Origin: Flavilitoribacter nigricans DSM 23189 = NBRC 102662
GTDB lineage: Bacteria; Bacteroidota; Bacteroidia; Chitinophagales; Saprospiraceae
Assembly: GCF_002646595.1 (NCBI RefSeq)
Contig: NZ_PDUD01000052.1
Coordinates: 21,204 to 85,203, forward strand
Length of the DNA: 64,000 bases
Direction: 5' to 3'
The stretch's first letter is position 1. Every line of letters starts with the position of its first letter. The position numbers and the translations under genes are program-made. Positions 45,160-53,790 of the stretch are shown here, in pieces. The notes below the pieces were generated by a model. It saw only the letters and a list, made by a program, of their open reading frames with translations. It was not told the origin of the DNA and did not search any database.

Positions 45160-46752
45160 CTAGTTTTTACTAACCGGAGGCAAGGTCCTTTTAATACCGC
45201 TCCGGCGGGCTTTGACGGCCCGCTCCAGCATGGTTTTGATCTCCTGTTTCCCAAACCTGGCGGCATCATCCAGCGGGGTATTGCCCCAACGATCTTTGGG
45301 CGTCAATTGTACCTGCTTATCGATCAGGTGTTGCACTACTTCGATCTGACCCTCACAGGCGGCCAGATGCAGGGGCGTCCGTCCGTCGTAATCGGCGGTA
45401 TCCGGACTAACGCCTTCCGCTTCCAAGCGATAGATCTCATCCAGATCGCCGTAGCTGGCGGCCCGGATGAGTTCCATGACCTTGGAGGCCTTTACCTCAC
45501 TTTGCTTGCGTCGCGGGTTGATCTTACTGGAATGGCCCGTCAGCGAATCGTACTGGTGAAAACTGAAGCGCTCCACCAGACGCTCGCAGAACTCCACGCC
45601 CCGCACACTGTTGCCCAGCGGATCCAGCCGGGGAGACCAGATGCTGATGCCCATCAAATTGGGGATCACCAGCAGGAGCGCCCCGGATACGCCACTTTTT
45701 GCCGGTAGCCCGATCTTAAAGGCGAACTCTCCGGAGAAATCGTACATGCCGCAACTCAGCATCAGGGACAAGCAATTCTGAACGGTCGATGACTGAAAGA
45801 TCACATCTCCCGTCAGCGGATTCGTCCCCGCATTGGCCAGGGTGGCGGCGGCTACGGACAGATCATAGGTACAGGATTCGATCGAACAGCACTGGAAATA
45901 GAATTCCAGGGTTTCCGTCAAATTGGTCTTTTCGGGAAAAGCGTTTTTCTCCCGCATAAAATACGCCAGGGCAAAATTGCGGTCGGCCGTCTGCCGCTCC
46001 GAGAGATAGACGGCATTGTTGAAGCTTACGTCTTTGCCGCCGCAGAGTGCTTTCCAGGTTTTATTGACCTTGTCAAAACGATCGGCAATGTTGTTTTCCC
46101 GGTCGATAAGGGAGCAGGCCATCATGGCCCCGGCATTGATCATGGGATTATGGGGGATCCCCTGCGCATTGAGGGTCAGTTCGTTGAAGGACTGCCCGCT
46201 GGGTTCCCGCCCGACGTGGCGATGTACTTTTTTTTCGCCCAGCTCCTCCAGGGCGAGGCAGTAGTTGATGGGCTTGCAAGACGATTGCAGGCAGAAATTC
46301 ACGCCAGAATCGCCCAGCGAGTAACGCTGCCCGTCAACGGTACAGATGGACAGGGCGAACTGATCGGGATTGACCCGGGCCAGTTGGGGAATATAATCCG
46401 CCACTTTGCCTTTTTCGTTTTTAAGCGTTTCGGTAAACATGGAGCTGATATCCCGGCAGAATGATGCGAAATCCGGAATGACCAGATCCTGGGAAAGTGA
46501 TTTTTTAACCAGGGCATTCTGCTTCAGGATCTCATTGAACTCCGTTTGGGTAAGGGGCTGACTATCCCGGCCCTGCGCTTCGAGCCGTAGGAGGTTATGC
46601 AGTTCCCGGATGCGGGGATCGTCCGCCAGGACCCCGGTCTGAGCCAGTTGATCTAAAAATTTTCCGGGTTCAATCCGTTCCTTTTGCTCCTGATCCAGCA
46701 TTTTGAAAAGTGAATCGGCCGCGTGGTTTTCGATTTGAGAGGTGGTGATCAA
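45160..46752 (-). CDS. glsA: Glutaminase A with ankyrin repeats
   Basis: A 530-residue protein. The start at 46752 is TTG; the next ATG would cut the conserved N-terminal helix. Residues about 15-110 are an EF-hand-like dimerisation region (ERIEPGKFLDQLAQTGVLADDPR). The catalytic domain shows the serine beta-lactamase-fold motif FCLQSSCKPINYCL (Ser-x-x-Lys), GIPHNPMINAGAMMA and NFALAYFMREKNAFP. The C-terminus has at least two ankyrin repeats (DGRTPLHLAACEGQIEVVQHL; DRWGNTPLDDAARFG). This layout is that of eukaryotic kidney-type glutaminases and some bacteria. It hydrolyses glutamine to glutamate and ammonia. The type II glutamine synthetase upstream on the same strand does the reverse reaction. 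Confidence 0.9.
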   Translation of the reverse strand: MITTSQIENHAADSLFKMLDQEQKERIEPGKFLDQLAQTGVLADDPRIRELHNLLRLEAQGRDSQPLTQTEFNEILKQNALVKKSLSQDLVIPDFASFCRDISSMFTETLKNEKGKVADYIPQLARVNPDQFALSICTVDGQRYSLGDSGVNFCLQSSCKPINYCLALEELGEKKVHRHVGREPSGQSFNELTLNAQGIPHNPMINAGAMMACSLIDRENNIADRFDKVNKTWKALCGGKDVSFNNAVYLSERQTADRNFALAYFMREKNAFPEKTNLTETLEFYFQCCSIESCTYDLSVAAATLANAGTNPLTGDVIFQSSTVQNCLSLMLSCGMYDFSGEFAFKIGLPAKSGVSGALLLVIPNLMGISIWSPRLDPLGNSVRGVEFCERLVERFSFHQYDSLTGHSSKINPRRKQSEVKASKVMELIRAASYGDLDEIYRLEAEGVSPDTADYDGRTPLHLAACEGQIEVVQHLIDKQVQLTPKDRWGNTPLDDAARFGKQEIKTMLERAVKARRSGIKRTLPPVSKN

Positions 46753-46900
46753 GGTGGTTAGATTTTGTATGACGGATAGCCGTATTTCCCGTGCAGCCGA
46801 AACCTGAGTTGCCGGCTATGATGGGAAAAGCAGGCCTGGTTATGGCTGCTTCCACCCATCCGGATAAAGGACCATCCGTATTGGTTAGGGAAAGAAGGTG

Positions 46901-46920
46901 GGGAGCACCGGAGTGCTCCC
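46901..46920 (-). terminator. Terminator of the glutamine synthetase gene
   Basis: GGGAGCAC/GTGCTCCC (8 bp, 4-base loop), followed on the minus strand by a C/T-rich run. It lies between the two glutamine genes, so they are not simply one transcript. Confidence 0.5.
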
Positions 46921-46970
46921 TTGCACCGGTCGTTTTATTATGGTTTGTTATAGCTGTTCGGTCGGCACTC

Positions 46971-47981
46971 TTAGTAAGCCATAGTCTCCAGGGGTACCGT
47001 ATTGAGAATTTTGGCGGTGACGCGGTACGGACAGGCATTGGAAGCCGGGCGGCGGTCTTCGAGGTATCCTTTCCAGTCGTTTTCGATCGTCGTCAACGGG
47101 ATGCGAATGGATGCTCCACGATCACTTACACCGTAAGAAAATTGGTCGATGGCCTGGGTCTCGTGCAGCCCGGTCAATCGTTCGTGGTTCATGGAGCCGT
47201 ATTCGGCGATGTGTTCCCGGTGGTTTTCTTTTAATTTATCCAGGATCAGCTGGAAATACGGTTCACCACCGACCGTTCGCATTTGCTCGTTCGAGAAGTT
47301 GGTGTGCATCCCGGAACCGTTCCAGTCTCCTTTCACCGGTTTGGGATGCAGTTCGATCTCCACGCCGGCTTTCTCCGCCAGGCGCAGCAGCAGATAGCGG
47401 GCCAGCCACAGATCATCGGCGGCGCCTTTCGCGCCTTTACCCAGCAACTGGAATTCCCACTGCCCAATCATCACTTCCGCATTGATCCCGGTGATCTGCA
47501 AGCCGCAGGCCAGGCACAGTTCCAGGTGCTCTTCCACAAAATCCCGGGCCACTACGCGCTCATTGCCGACACCGCAGTAGTATTCTCCCTGGGGAGCCGG
47601 ATAGCCCTCCTCCGGGAAACCGAGCGGCCGGCTGTTGCGGGTGATGACGTATTCCTGTTCAAACCCGAACCAGAAATCGTCGTTATCCGGGTAGGTTGCC
47701 CGGTAATTGCTGACGTGGGGCGTGCCGTCGGCATTGAGCACTTCGCACAGCACCAGGTAGCCGTTGTTCCGGCCGGCATCTCGCCAGACCTTGACGGGTT
47801 TCAGTAGGCAATCGGAAGCATTGCCTTCCGCCTGCCGGGTCGAACTACCGTCGAAGGACCACATTGGCAAATTATTTAAATTGGGGGTTTCATGGAGGGC
47901 TAATACTTTGGTTTTCCCTCTGAGATTAGCTTCCGGCCGGTAGCCGTCGAGCCAGATGTACTCACATTTAAAGATTTCCAT
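46971..47981 (-). CDS. glnII: Type II (eukaryote-like) glutamine synthetase
   Basis: A 336-residue protein, the length of GSII enzymes rather than the 440-plus of GSI. The start ATG 47981 (MEIFKCEYIWLDGYR) and motifs LPMWSFDGSSTRQAEGNASD, WFGFEQEYVI, GINAEVMIGQWEFQ, GDWNGSGMHTNFS and DRGASIRIP are the GSII active-site blocks. The carboxylates of EQEY and EVMIGQWEFQ bind the metals. It makes glutamine from glutamate and ammonia with ATP. Eukaryote-type GS is known in some bacteria. Its neighbour is an ankyrin glutaminase, also of a type common in animals. Confidence 0.92.
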   Translation of the reverse strand: MEIFKCEYIWLDGYRPEANLRGKTKVLALHETPNLNNLPMWSFDGSSTRQAEGNASDCLLKPVKVWRDAGRNNGYLVLCEVLNADGTPHVSNYRATYPDNDDFWFGFEQEYVITRNSRPLGFPEEGYPAPQGEYYCGVGNERVVARDFVEEHLELCLACGLQITGINAEVMIGQWEFQLLGKGAKGAADDLWLARYLLLRLAEKAGVEIELHPKPVKGDWNGSGMHTNFSNEQMRTVGGEPYFQLILDKLKENHREHIAEYGSMNHERLTGLHETQAIDQFSYGVSDRGASIRIPLTTIENDWKGYLEDRRPASNACPYRVTAKILNTVPLETMAY

Positions 47982-48123
47982 GATTAGGACTTTTATTCGG
48001 AAGCGGATATCCGGGCAGGCCGTGGTAGGCCGTTGGTGCCCGACAGCTTCCTGTTAAAAAATATGGTGGTTGGTATCAATCAGGATCATCGTCCGGAGCA
48101 AAAAATTACAGCGGGTGAAAAAC

Positions 48124-48166
48124 AGGCTCCCCCAAATAGGTGGTTCTGCTAGCGGAGGGGGAGCCT
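48124..48166 (-). terminator. Terminator of the truncated acyl-CoA synthetase gene
   Basis: AGGCTCCCCC (48124-48133) pairs with GGGGGAGCCT (48157-48166), and on the minus strand a TGTTTTTC run follows. It lies about 75 bases after the stop codon at 48240. Confidence 0.7.
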
Positions 48167-48239
48167 TTCTGCGTTAATACTAAAAGATCATCTTTTAACT
48201 CGGGGCCGCCGTAGGTGCTCCGGCAATGCTGTGGTCATT

Positions 48240-49175
48240 TTAAAATGCCGGTTCGGTACCGGTCTTTGGGTTATACGCTTTTAATAGGCGGATCAAACTT
48301 GCCGTATCACCCGGCTTGGGTACCAGCACATTTCTACCTCCGAATTTCATCACCATCAAACAATTGAAGGCCTGAGCATAAGCATTCGTCGGAGGCATGG
48401 ACATGTTTTCGAGAGCTCTCGCCGATTTCAAACCCAGTGGAAAGCGGGAGGAAAACTGCTCGATACCGGCCACCACATCCGCGTGGGTCAGTACGGTCGC
48501 GATGTTCACACCGGTCGTTCCATCGGTATAGTTGAGAAATGCAATCGTATCCGCTTTCACCGGTACGCTTTGGAAGAATTGCCAGCTACCTCTCCGCAAA
48601 GCGCGTCCGAAGGGAACCGCAGTGGGTAGCCGGTAAGCGGGGATCAGCTTTTTGCCGTATTTCACAGTAGCGTTGACGATCCATTTTTGCCAGGTACGCA
48701 ACTGATCTCCGAGTTGCGTCACAACGATGTGCCGGATGGAAGTTTCCGGCAGAATAGCTTCCAGTTGGTGGGCGAAATTGGCCAGGATCACGATAGCTTC
48801 CGCCCCGGAATCCACCAGTAGCTGTTTCAGCTCGTCGGAAGTACATTGGGGAGCGACGTTGACGACGATCATGCCCGCTCGCAGCGCTCCCAGCATGGCA
48901 ATCGGGTATTGCAACAACGTAGGTAGCTGAATGGCGATCCGGGTCCCCGCCGCCAGGCCCAGGTACTGCTGCAGATAGGCCGCAAAATCTCTGGACCGTT
49001 GATCCAGTTCCCGGTAGGAGATGGAAGTTTCCAGGCAATCCAATGCCGGCAAAGAGGCGTAGTCGGCAAAACTTTTTTCCATCAGGTCGACCAGGGAATT
49101 TTGGGAGGGCGTGTCTAGCCGGTATGAGATCCCTTCCGGATAATGCCGGTCCCAGGGAATGGTATTTTCAATCAT
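48240..49175 (-). CDS. Truncated and degenerate acyl-CoA synthetase (AMP-binding) protein
   Basis: About 311 residues from ATG 49175 (MIENTIPWDRHYPEGIS). The N-terminal half of long-chain acyl-CoA synthetases is recognisable: SYRELDQRSRDFAAYLQ, RIAIQLPTLLQYPIAMLGALRAGMIVVN. The P-loop region reads YTDGTTGVNIATVLTHADVV instead of the usual YTGGTTGVSKGA, and the C-terminal half (about 240 residues with the adenylate and CoA sites) is missing. The frame is intact and has its own terminator, so it is either a pseudoenzyme with a binding role or a recent remnant. It should not make acyl-CoA. No full-length copy is in the window. Confidence 0.75.
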   Translation of the reverse strand: MIENTIPWDRHYPEGISYRLDTPSQNSLVDLMEKSFADYASLPALDCLETSISYRELDQRSRDFAAYLQQYLGLAAGTRIAIQLPTLLQYPIAMLGALRAGMIVVNVAPQCTSDELKQLLVDSGAEAIVILANFAHQLEAILPETSIRHIVVTQLGDQLRTWQKWIVNATVKYGKKLIPAYRLPTAVPFGRALRRGSWQFFQSVPVKADTIAFLNYTDGTTGVNIATVLTHADVVAGIEQFSSRFPLGLKSARALENMSMPPTNAYAQAFNCLMVMKFGGRNVLVPKPGDTASLIRLLKAYNPKTGTEPAF

Positions 49176-49416
49176 GTGAAAAGGGGGTTTTAGAGTGAGA
49201 AACCGGAAAAAAGAGAGATCGGAGACCGTGATCATAATGTCTGTGCTACATGCAAAAATCAGGTCGGGTGAAAATGCGTTTTATTATAATCGCCAGTCTC
49301 CTTACCCTCTCACTCAAACATCTCCAACAAGTATCTGTCAGGCTTCTCTAATTTGGTTGTTTTCATTTGGAATTAAGGGGGGAGGAAATCCTCCTATGCG
49401 CACTGTTGCGCCGGGT

Positions 49417-49728
49417 TTAGTTTTTCACTACTGCCTCGACCATTTTCCGTCGGTGCAGTGCGTTTTTGGCTTTGGGGCCCTTTAGTTGTTTCCGTCCCTG
49501 CAGGGCAACGGCCTCTACGGTACAGCTATCCTTCCAGAGTTTGCGATTTTTGGCCTGCGGTCCGGTATGGGGCCGGTGCTGTTTGACCACGATCGTACTG
49601 GTGGTTGAAGACGATTTTAGGTGTTTACGGTTCTTGGCCGCCGGGCCGGTCAGGCAATTGCTTTGAGCGCTGAGGCTTACCGTAAATAACAAGCTGAATA
49701 TCAGGCTTAAAAAAAGATAATTTCTCAT
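49417..49728 (-). CDS. Small secreted basic GPxAKN-repeat protein
   Basis: A 103-residue protein with a signal peptide (NYLFLSLIFSLLFTVSLSAQ). The mature part of about 80 residues is Lys/Arg-rich and holds three copies of a short repeat: TGPAAKNRKHLK, TGPQAKNRKLWK and KGPKAKNALHRRK. I do not recognise a named family, although GPxAKN repeats occur in other uncharacterised Bacteroidota secreted proteins. The strong positive charge suggests binding to anionic polymers, lipid or nucleic acid; this is inference. Its promoter shares three blocks and their spacing with that of the lipoprotein gene at 50842. Confidence 0.75.
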   Translation of the reverse strand: MRNYLFLSLIFSLLFTVSLSAQSNCLTGPAAKNRKHLKSSSTTSTIVVKQHRPHTGPQAKNRKLWKDSCTVEAVALQGRKQLKGPKAKNALHRRKMVEAVVKN

Positions 49729-49761
49729 TACAAATGGTTTTCTTGGTTATTAATTACAGGG

Positions 49762-49870
49762 CAAAGATACGGGCAAAACACCCCCGGCAACTAGTACAAA
49801 TCCGGTAGTAACCCTGACATTTCCGACAGGAGATCGGCAATAATTTGACTACCTGTAAGATTTCCGACAG
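49762..49870 (-). promoter_or_regulatory. Composite promoter of the GPxAKN protein gene
   Basis: On the plus strand: CAAAGATA (49762-49769; TATCTTTG on the coding strand, a perfect -7 box), CTAGTACAAATCCGGT (49791-49806), and two ATTTCCGACA boxes starting at 49819 and 49860. All four elements recur upstream of 50842 at exactly the same distances (22, 28 and 41 bases). Confidence 0.8.
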
Positions 49871-50017
49871 CGCCTCCGGAATGATCCCGGCGACAAAAAA
49901 AGGGTGACTCCGGAGAGCCACCCTCTGTAACCCTATTGACTTAGAATTACGACCCAGACTAATAACTTTCGTCTGCTTGCCTTTACCCTCGTATTATCTG
50001 GGGTTTAATTCAAATGA

Positions 50018-50842
50018 TTACTGTACTTCCGGTTCTACCACAAAGAAGGTCTGGTTCGGGCCACCGCCCTGTCCCAGTACACTTCCCCGCTGCAGTTCAT
50101 CCTGGGAGAATCGGTAAATCGGGCTGCCTTTGAAAGACATCTGGGGTCCCAGATCATCTTCGCGGTCCAGAGAATTGAAATCGTAATCGTTCAGGGAGGA
50201 AGGAAGTACCAGGGCCTCATACTTGAACGGCGGCCATACCCCGGCACAACCACCATTGCAGTTGCTGACATTTTCGTCGTCGCCATTATTGAGGTACAGG
50301 CTCACGCCGCGATCATCGACCAGATAAAGCACCGGGTCTCCGCCTTCGGTAACCGCTTGGCGCCCCAACAGTACCGTATAATCCGGTTTGGCAATATGGA
50401 ACACCCCGCCCAGGCCGTCACCGAGGGTCTGCCCCGGATTTTCCAGGACACTGTCGCTTTCCGGTGAGAGGTAATACAGCGGCCACCCCTTATAGGTGAT
50501 CTGCTTTTGACCGTCCGTGCGGGTGATGGTGCCAAAATCGCCCTTGACCAGGCCGTAACCCACTTCCAGATCGTACAGGTCTCCGGTAACGGCTTTCCAC
50601 TTGTCGGCGCATCCGCCATTGCAGTTGCTCTGACCGTCTACATCACCGGCAAAAAAGTACATGGACTGATTGTCCTGATCCACCAGTATATCTCCGAATT
50701 CGGCATTACTGACCAACTTGATCAGAAATTCATACTCGTCTACCGGATCGTCCTGATGATCTTCTTTGGTACAACTGGTGGACAGGAACAGGCTAAATGC
50801 TACCAACCCCAACAGCTGGAAATAATTGCGATAGGTTTTCAT
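50018..50842 (-). CDS. Lipoprotein with two Yx(F/W)xxD-type repeats
   Basis: A 274-residue lipoprotein (FSLFLSTSC lipobox near residue 25). The mature protein contains two repeats of the PF03640/COG4315 type: SMYFFAGDVDGQSNCNGGCADKW and the second VSLYLNNGDDENVSNCNGGC, each with a CNGGC pair. The family is widespread but its function is unknown; a few members are linked to electron transfer or envelope stress. Cysteine pairs may form disulfides or bind metal. The start matches a normal signal peptide, and its promoter is a near copy of that of the small secreted protein at 49728. Confidence 0.82.
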   Translation of the reverse strand: MKTYRNYFQLLGLVAFSLFLSTSCTKEDHQDDPVDEYEFLIKLVSNAEFGDILVDQDNQSMYFFAGDVDGQSNCNGGCADKWKAVTGDLYDLEVGYGLVKGDFGTITRTDGQKQITYKGWPLYYLSPESDSVLENPGQTLGDGLGGVFHIAKPDYTVLLGRQAVTEGGDPVLYLVDDRGVSLYLNNGDDENVSNCNGGCAGVWPPFKYEALVLPSSLNDYDFNSLDREDDLGPQMSFKGSPIYRFSQDELQRGSVLGQGGGPNQTFFVVEPEVQ

Positions 50843-50900
50843 GGTTTTATGGATTTAAATGTTTAAAAAGTTGGATGGAATATCCTTGGGTAATCGAGCA

Positions 50901-51008
50901 CAAAGGTAGGGGTGATCGGTATGCGGTAACTAGTACAAATCCGGTGGAAACTTTGAAATTTCCGACAACCCGAACCGCCTCCACCGACCGGCTGGCACAT
51001 TTCCGACA
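50901..51008 (-). promoter_or_regulatory. Composite promoter of the lipoprotein gene
   Basis: CAAAGGTA (50901-50908; TACCTTTG on the coding strand), CTAGTACAAATCCGGT (50930-50945), ATTTCCGACA boxes starting at 50958 and 50999. The order and spacing are the same as at 49762-49870. Confidence 0.8.
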
Positions 51009-51139
51009 TCCGGTCGCCGAAAGACGTAAACATTTTGTTCCGGAAACAGCAATTGCTTATGCAGCCGGCTGACCGCATAAGCAATGTTTTTAAGGAGAAA
51101 ACTTGTCATGGAAGAGATCATTCCTACCGCCCTGCGGCA

Positions 51140-51844
51140 CTAATCCAGACTCTCTATATACGCTTTCACCAGGTTGATCCCCGCGTCATCGGGAACCGTG
51201 GTACCGATCATCGGCATCTTAAACCCGACTTCTTCGAAGCGCTGGGGATCCATCACGTAGTTGATGGAACTGCCGTAATCATCCAGTTGGGTATCCGCAA
51301 AAGGCGTCGCGTAGCTCAACCGCAGAGAAGGATTGAAAGGACCGGCACAAAAGCCATCATCCGTATGGCAATGGGCACAGTTGACTTCCAGATAGGCCCG
51401 GGCACGTAGTTCCAGCGATACATTCGGATCTTTGGAATTGGGCAAAGCGGGGATCTCAGCCGGGTGCACAATACCCGTCAGCCACTGGCGGTTGATGAGG
51501 GACTGCAACTGATTGTGGCCGTTGGCCACCAGGTTCATATTGCGCAGTTTCGGTCCGATGGGCGTTACCTGTGATCTGTTCTGATGGCAGGTAAAACAAT
51601 CCGGCTTGGCCGGTACGACGTAACTGATATTGACCGTATTGTCATTTTCATCAATAAAACTGATCGCAGGATTGAAGGTGTTTTCCATCAGATCGGCATC
51701 CGTCTGGGCGGCGTTCCAGAGGTAGTTACCGGTAACCCACACACCGTTTTTCTTGATCAGGATCCTCGTGGGCTTATACACCAAGCTATCTAACCCAATT
51801 TTACCGCCTAGCAACAAGTTGATTTCCAACTCAATGCGCCACAC
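51140..51844 (-). pseudogene. C-terminal remnant of a dihaem cytochrome (SO2930-like)
   Basis: An open frame of 234 codons with two haem sites (CFTCH and CAHCH) and the strings YVVPAKPDCFTCHQNRS, LINRQWLTGIV and RARAYLEVNCAHCHT typical of the C-terminal two thirds of exported dihaem cytochromes of the SO2930 type. The N-terminal third, including any signal peptide, is missing. The frame instead begins inside the TTGAGGTGTTG-type word repeat at about 51843-51886, and its first 20 residues do not resemble the family. Without an export signal it cannot be a working periplasmic cytochrome, so I call it a remnant. A frameshift or start far upstream is not seen. Confidence 0.65.
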
Positions 51845-51886
51845 ATCAACACCTTAACACACAACACCTCAACACATCGCAACCCC
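51843..51886 (-). repeat. Low-complexity word repeat at the end of the hydrolase/AraC gene
   Basis: On the minus strand the words TGTTGAGGTGTTG and GTTAAGGTGTTGATG start directly after the stop codon of the 556-residue regulator gene and run into the cytochrome remnant. Confidence 0.65.
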
Positions 51887-53557
51887 TCACATCTGCTTTT
51901 GCGATACGGTGGAAGGACTAATACCAAACTCTTTTTTGAAACATTTTGAAAAATAGGAAGGACTGGTAAATCCGGTTTCGAAAGCGATCTCGGCTACGGT
52001 AGCTTCTCCGGCCAGCAGGAGTTCCTTGGCGCGGTGGAGCCGTACGGAAGAGATCAGTTGAATGGGAGATTTGTTACTGATGGCTTTGAGCTTTCGCTGC
52101 AGCTGGCGCTCGCTCATGCCGATATCGCGACAGAGCATCTCTACACTGAAAGCTTCGTTGCTGAGGTGATTGTCGATGCTCTGGAGTACATTTTCCAGAA
52201 AGGAATCGTTTTTCGGGAATTGGTTCAGATTAAATTCACCGGCCGGTGGATAGGAACGCAGGTGATCAGTGACCATAAAGAGGGAAATGGATTCCGAGAA
52301 ACCGGTGCCGGGGATCATTTTACAGGGCGCAAAATTTACGCCGGAGCCCGATAAGAGGTACTTGACCGCCTGGGTAAACAGGACCTGGCCGGGTTCGGCC
52401 CGGGAAAGGATCAAATCAATAAAATTTTCGGTTTCTCCGCTGAGAAAGTGGGCCTCGTTTACAAGCCCTTCCTTGATGTGAATCCCGATGCTGAGCTGAA
52501 CGTTCATACTTTTCAGCACATCCACCAGATCGATGCTGCAGTGTACCGCTTTGCTGGGCCCCTCAAAAGTAGCGATCAGCGTATGGTGTTCGTAGGGAAT
52601 AAGTTTGCCGCGGTATTGTTCCACCAGTTGCCCCATTACTTCCTGGGCCCGTTGGTGGCCTACATCCGCAGTAATGATCCGCGCCGCCAGTATGGTGAAC
52701 AGCCGTTCTTCGTAGACTTTGATCGGTTTTACTTCCGTAATGAAGGCTTTCATCTCCGCCAGCACCCGATCGGCATTGCCGACCCAGAACAGGTGATCAC
52801 TACCATCCAGTTCCACAAACTTTGAATTGGGAATGCGTTCGGCGATAAAGCGCCCCTCTTCGATCTTTACATCGATATCGTTGGTTCGCTGCATGATCAG
52901 GGTCGGCACCTTGATCGATCCCAGGATGTTGACGATATCCACCTGGGTATTCATTTTGGTGAGCACCATGGCCGCACTCGGGCTGGCACCGGAACGAAAG
53001 TAATTGGCCAGCCATTCCATGAAGGTCCGGTCTTTCGCCTTGGAGGGAGCCAGCGATTCCAGTTGCATTTCGCCCCCACCCCAGTTGTACTCGATCATAT
53101 CGTACAGGATCTGCCGCTCCTCGTCGGTCGGGGCCCAGGGGTAATCGGGCGCGTATCTGCGCTTGGCAAAAATGCCGAATGTGATCAGGGAAAGGGTACG
53201 ATCGGGATAAGTAGCCGCAAAAAGGGCCGACACGGAACCACCCTCGGAATGACCAAACAGAATAGCCTTTTGGGAACCCACCGCATCCATCACGGCGCGA
53301 ATATCATCCATCCTTTCTTCGAGCGTTGATAATTCCACCATGCGATCCGAAAGGCCCGTACCCCGTTTGTCAAAGAGTATCACCCGGGCTACTTTGCCCA
53401 GTTCCTGCAGAAAGTAAACCAGTTCCGGACAGGCCCACATCCAGTCGATATTGGAAACCCAGCCCGGAATGTAGACCAGATCAATCGGTCCGGAACCGAA
53501 AACCTGATAAGCAATATTGATCCGGCCACTTTTCGTGTACTGCGTAGGGGGTTTCAT
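51887..53557 (-). CDS. Fusion: alpha/beta hydrolase, cyclase-like domain, AraC HTH
   Basis: A 556-residue protein. Residues about 1-285 are an alpha/beta hydrolase (oxyanion region VYIPGWVS, nucleophile Ser104 in FGHSEGG, catalytic His in DGSDHLFW). Residues about 285-430 match the class III nucleotide cyclase fold as found fused to hydrolases (HTLIATFEGPSKAVHCSID; GQVLFTQAVKYLLSGSG), but the metal-binding aspartates are gone: LAARIITA stands where FADI is expected, PYEHHT where KxxGDG is expected. The last 100 residues are an AraC HTH (EMLCRDIGMSERQLQRKLKA; TVAEIAFETGFTSPSYFSKCF). The likely role is ligand sensing coupled to transcription, perhaps of the two neighbouring promoters. The hydrolase part may have kept activity or serve as the ligand pocket. 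Confidence 0.85.
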   Translation of the reverse strand: MKPPTQYTKSGRINIAYQVFGSGPIDLVYIPGWVSNIDWMWACPELVYFLQELGKVARVILFDKRGTGLSDRMVELSTLEERMDDIRAVMDAVGSQKAILFGHSEGGSVSALFAATYPDRTLSLITFGIFAKRRYAPDYPWAPTDEERQILYDMIEYNWGGGEMQLESLAPSKAKDRTFMEWLANYFRSGASPSAAMVLTKMNTQVDIVNILGSIKVPTLIMQRTNDIDVKIEEGRFIAERIPNSKFVELDGSDHLFWVGNADRVLAEMKAFITEVKPIKVYEERLFTILAARIITADVGHQRAQEVMGQLVEQYRGKLIPYEHHTLIATFEGPSKAVHCSIDLVDVLKSMNVQLSIGIHIKEGLVNEAHFLSGETENFIDLILSRAEPGQVLFTQAVKYLLSGSGVNFAPCKMIPGTGFSESISLFMVTDHLRSYPPAGEFNLNQFPKNDSFLENVLQSIDNHLSNEAFSVEMLCRDIGMSERQLQRKLKAISNKSPIQLISSVRLHRAKELLLAGEATVAEIAFETGFTSPSYFSKCFKKEFGISPSTVSQKQM

Positions 53558-53790
53558 GGATAGGTGTTATTTGGTTTAATGGTCAGTGCTCGTTTACGGC
53601 ATTGCGGGTTTGCAGAGACTAACGCAAAAGCTGGTCCGTTTCTTTTGTTTGCCGTATTTTCTTTGGAAAGGGTGTCTGACAAAGGTAAGCACAAAGGAAG
53701 TAGGATCAAAGGCTTAGATCCGGACCGGCAGTAGGAAAGCAGACAAAAAAGCCGGGAACAGATCTCGGCCGGACGGGATGATCAAGCTGC

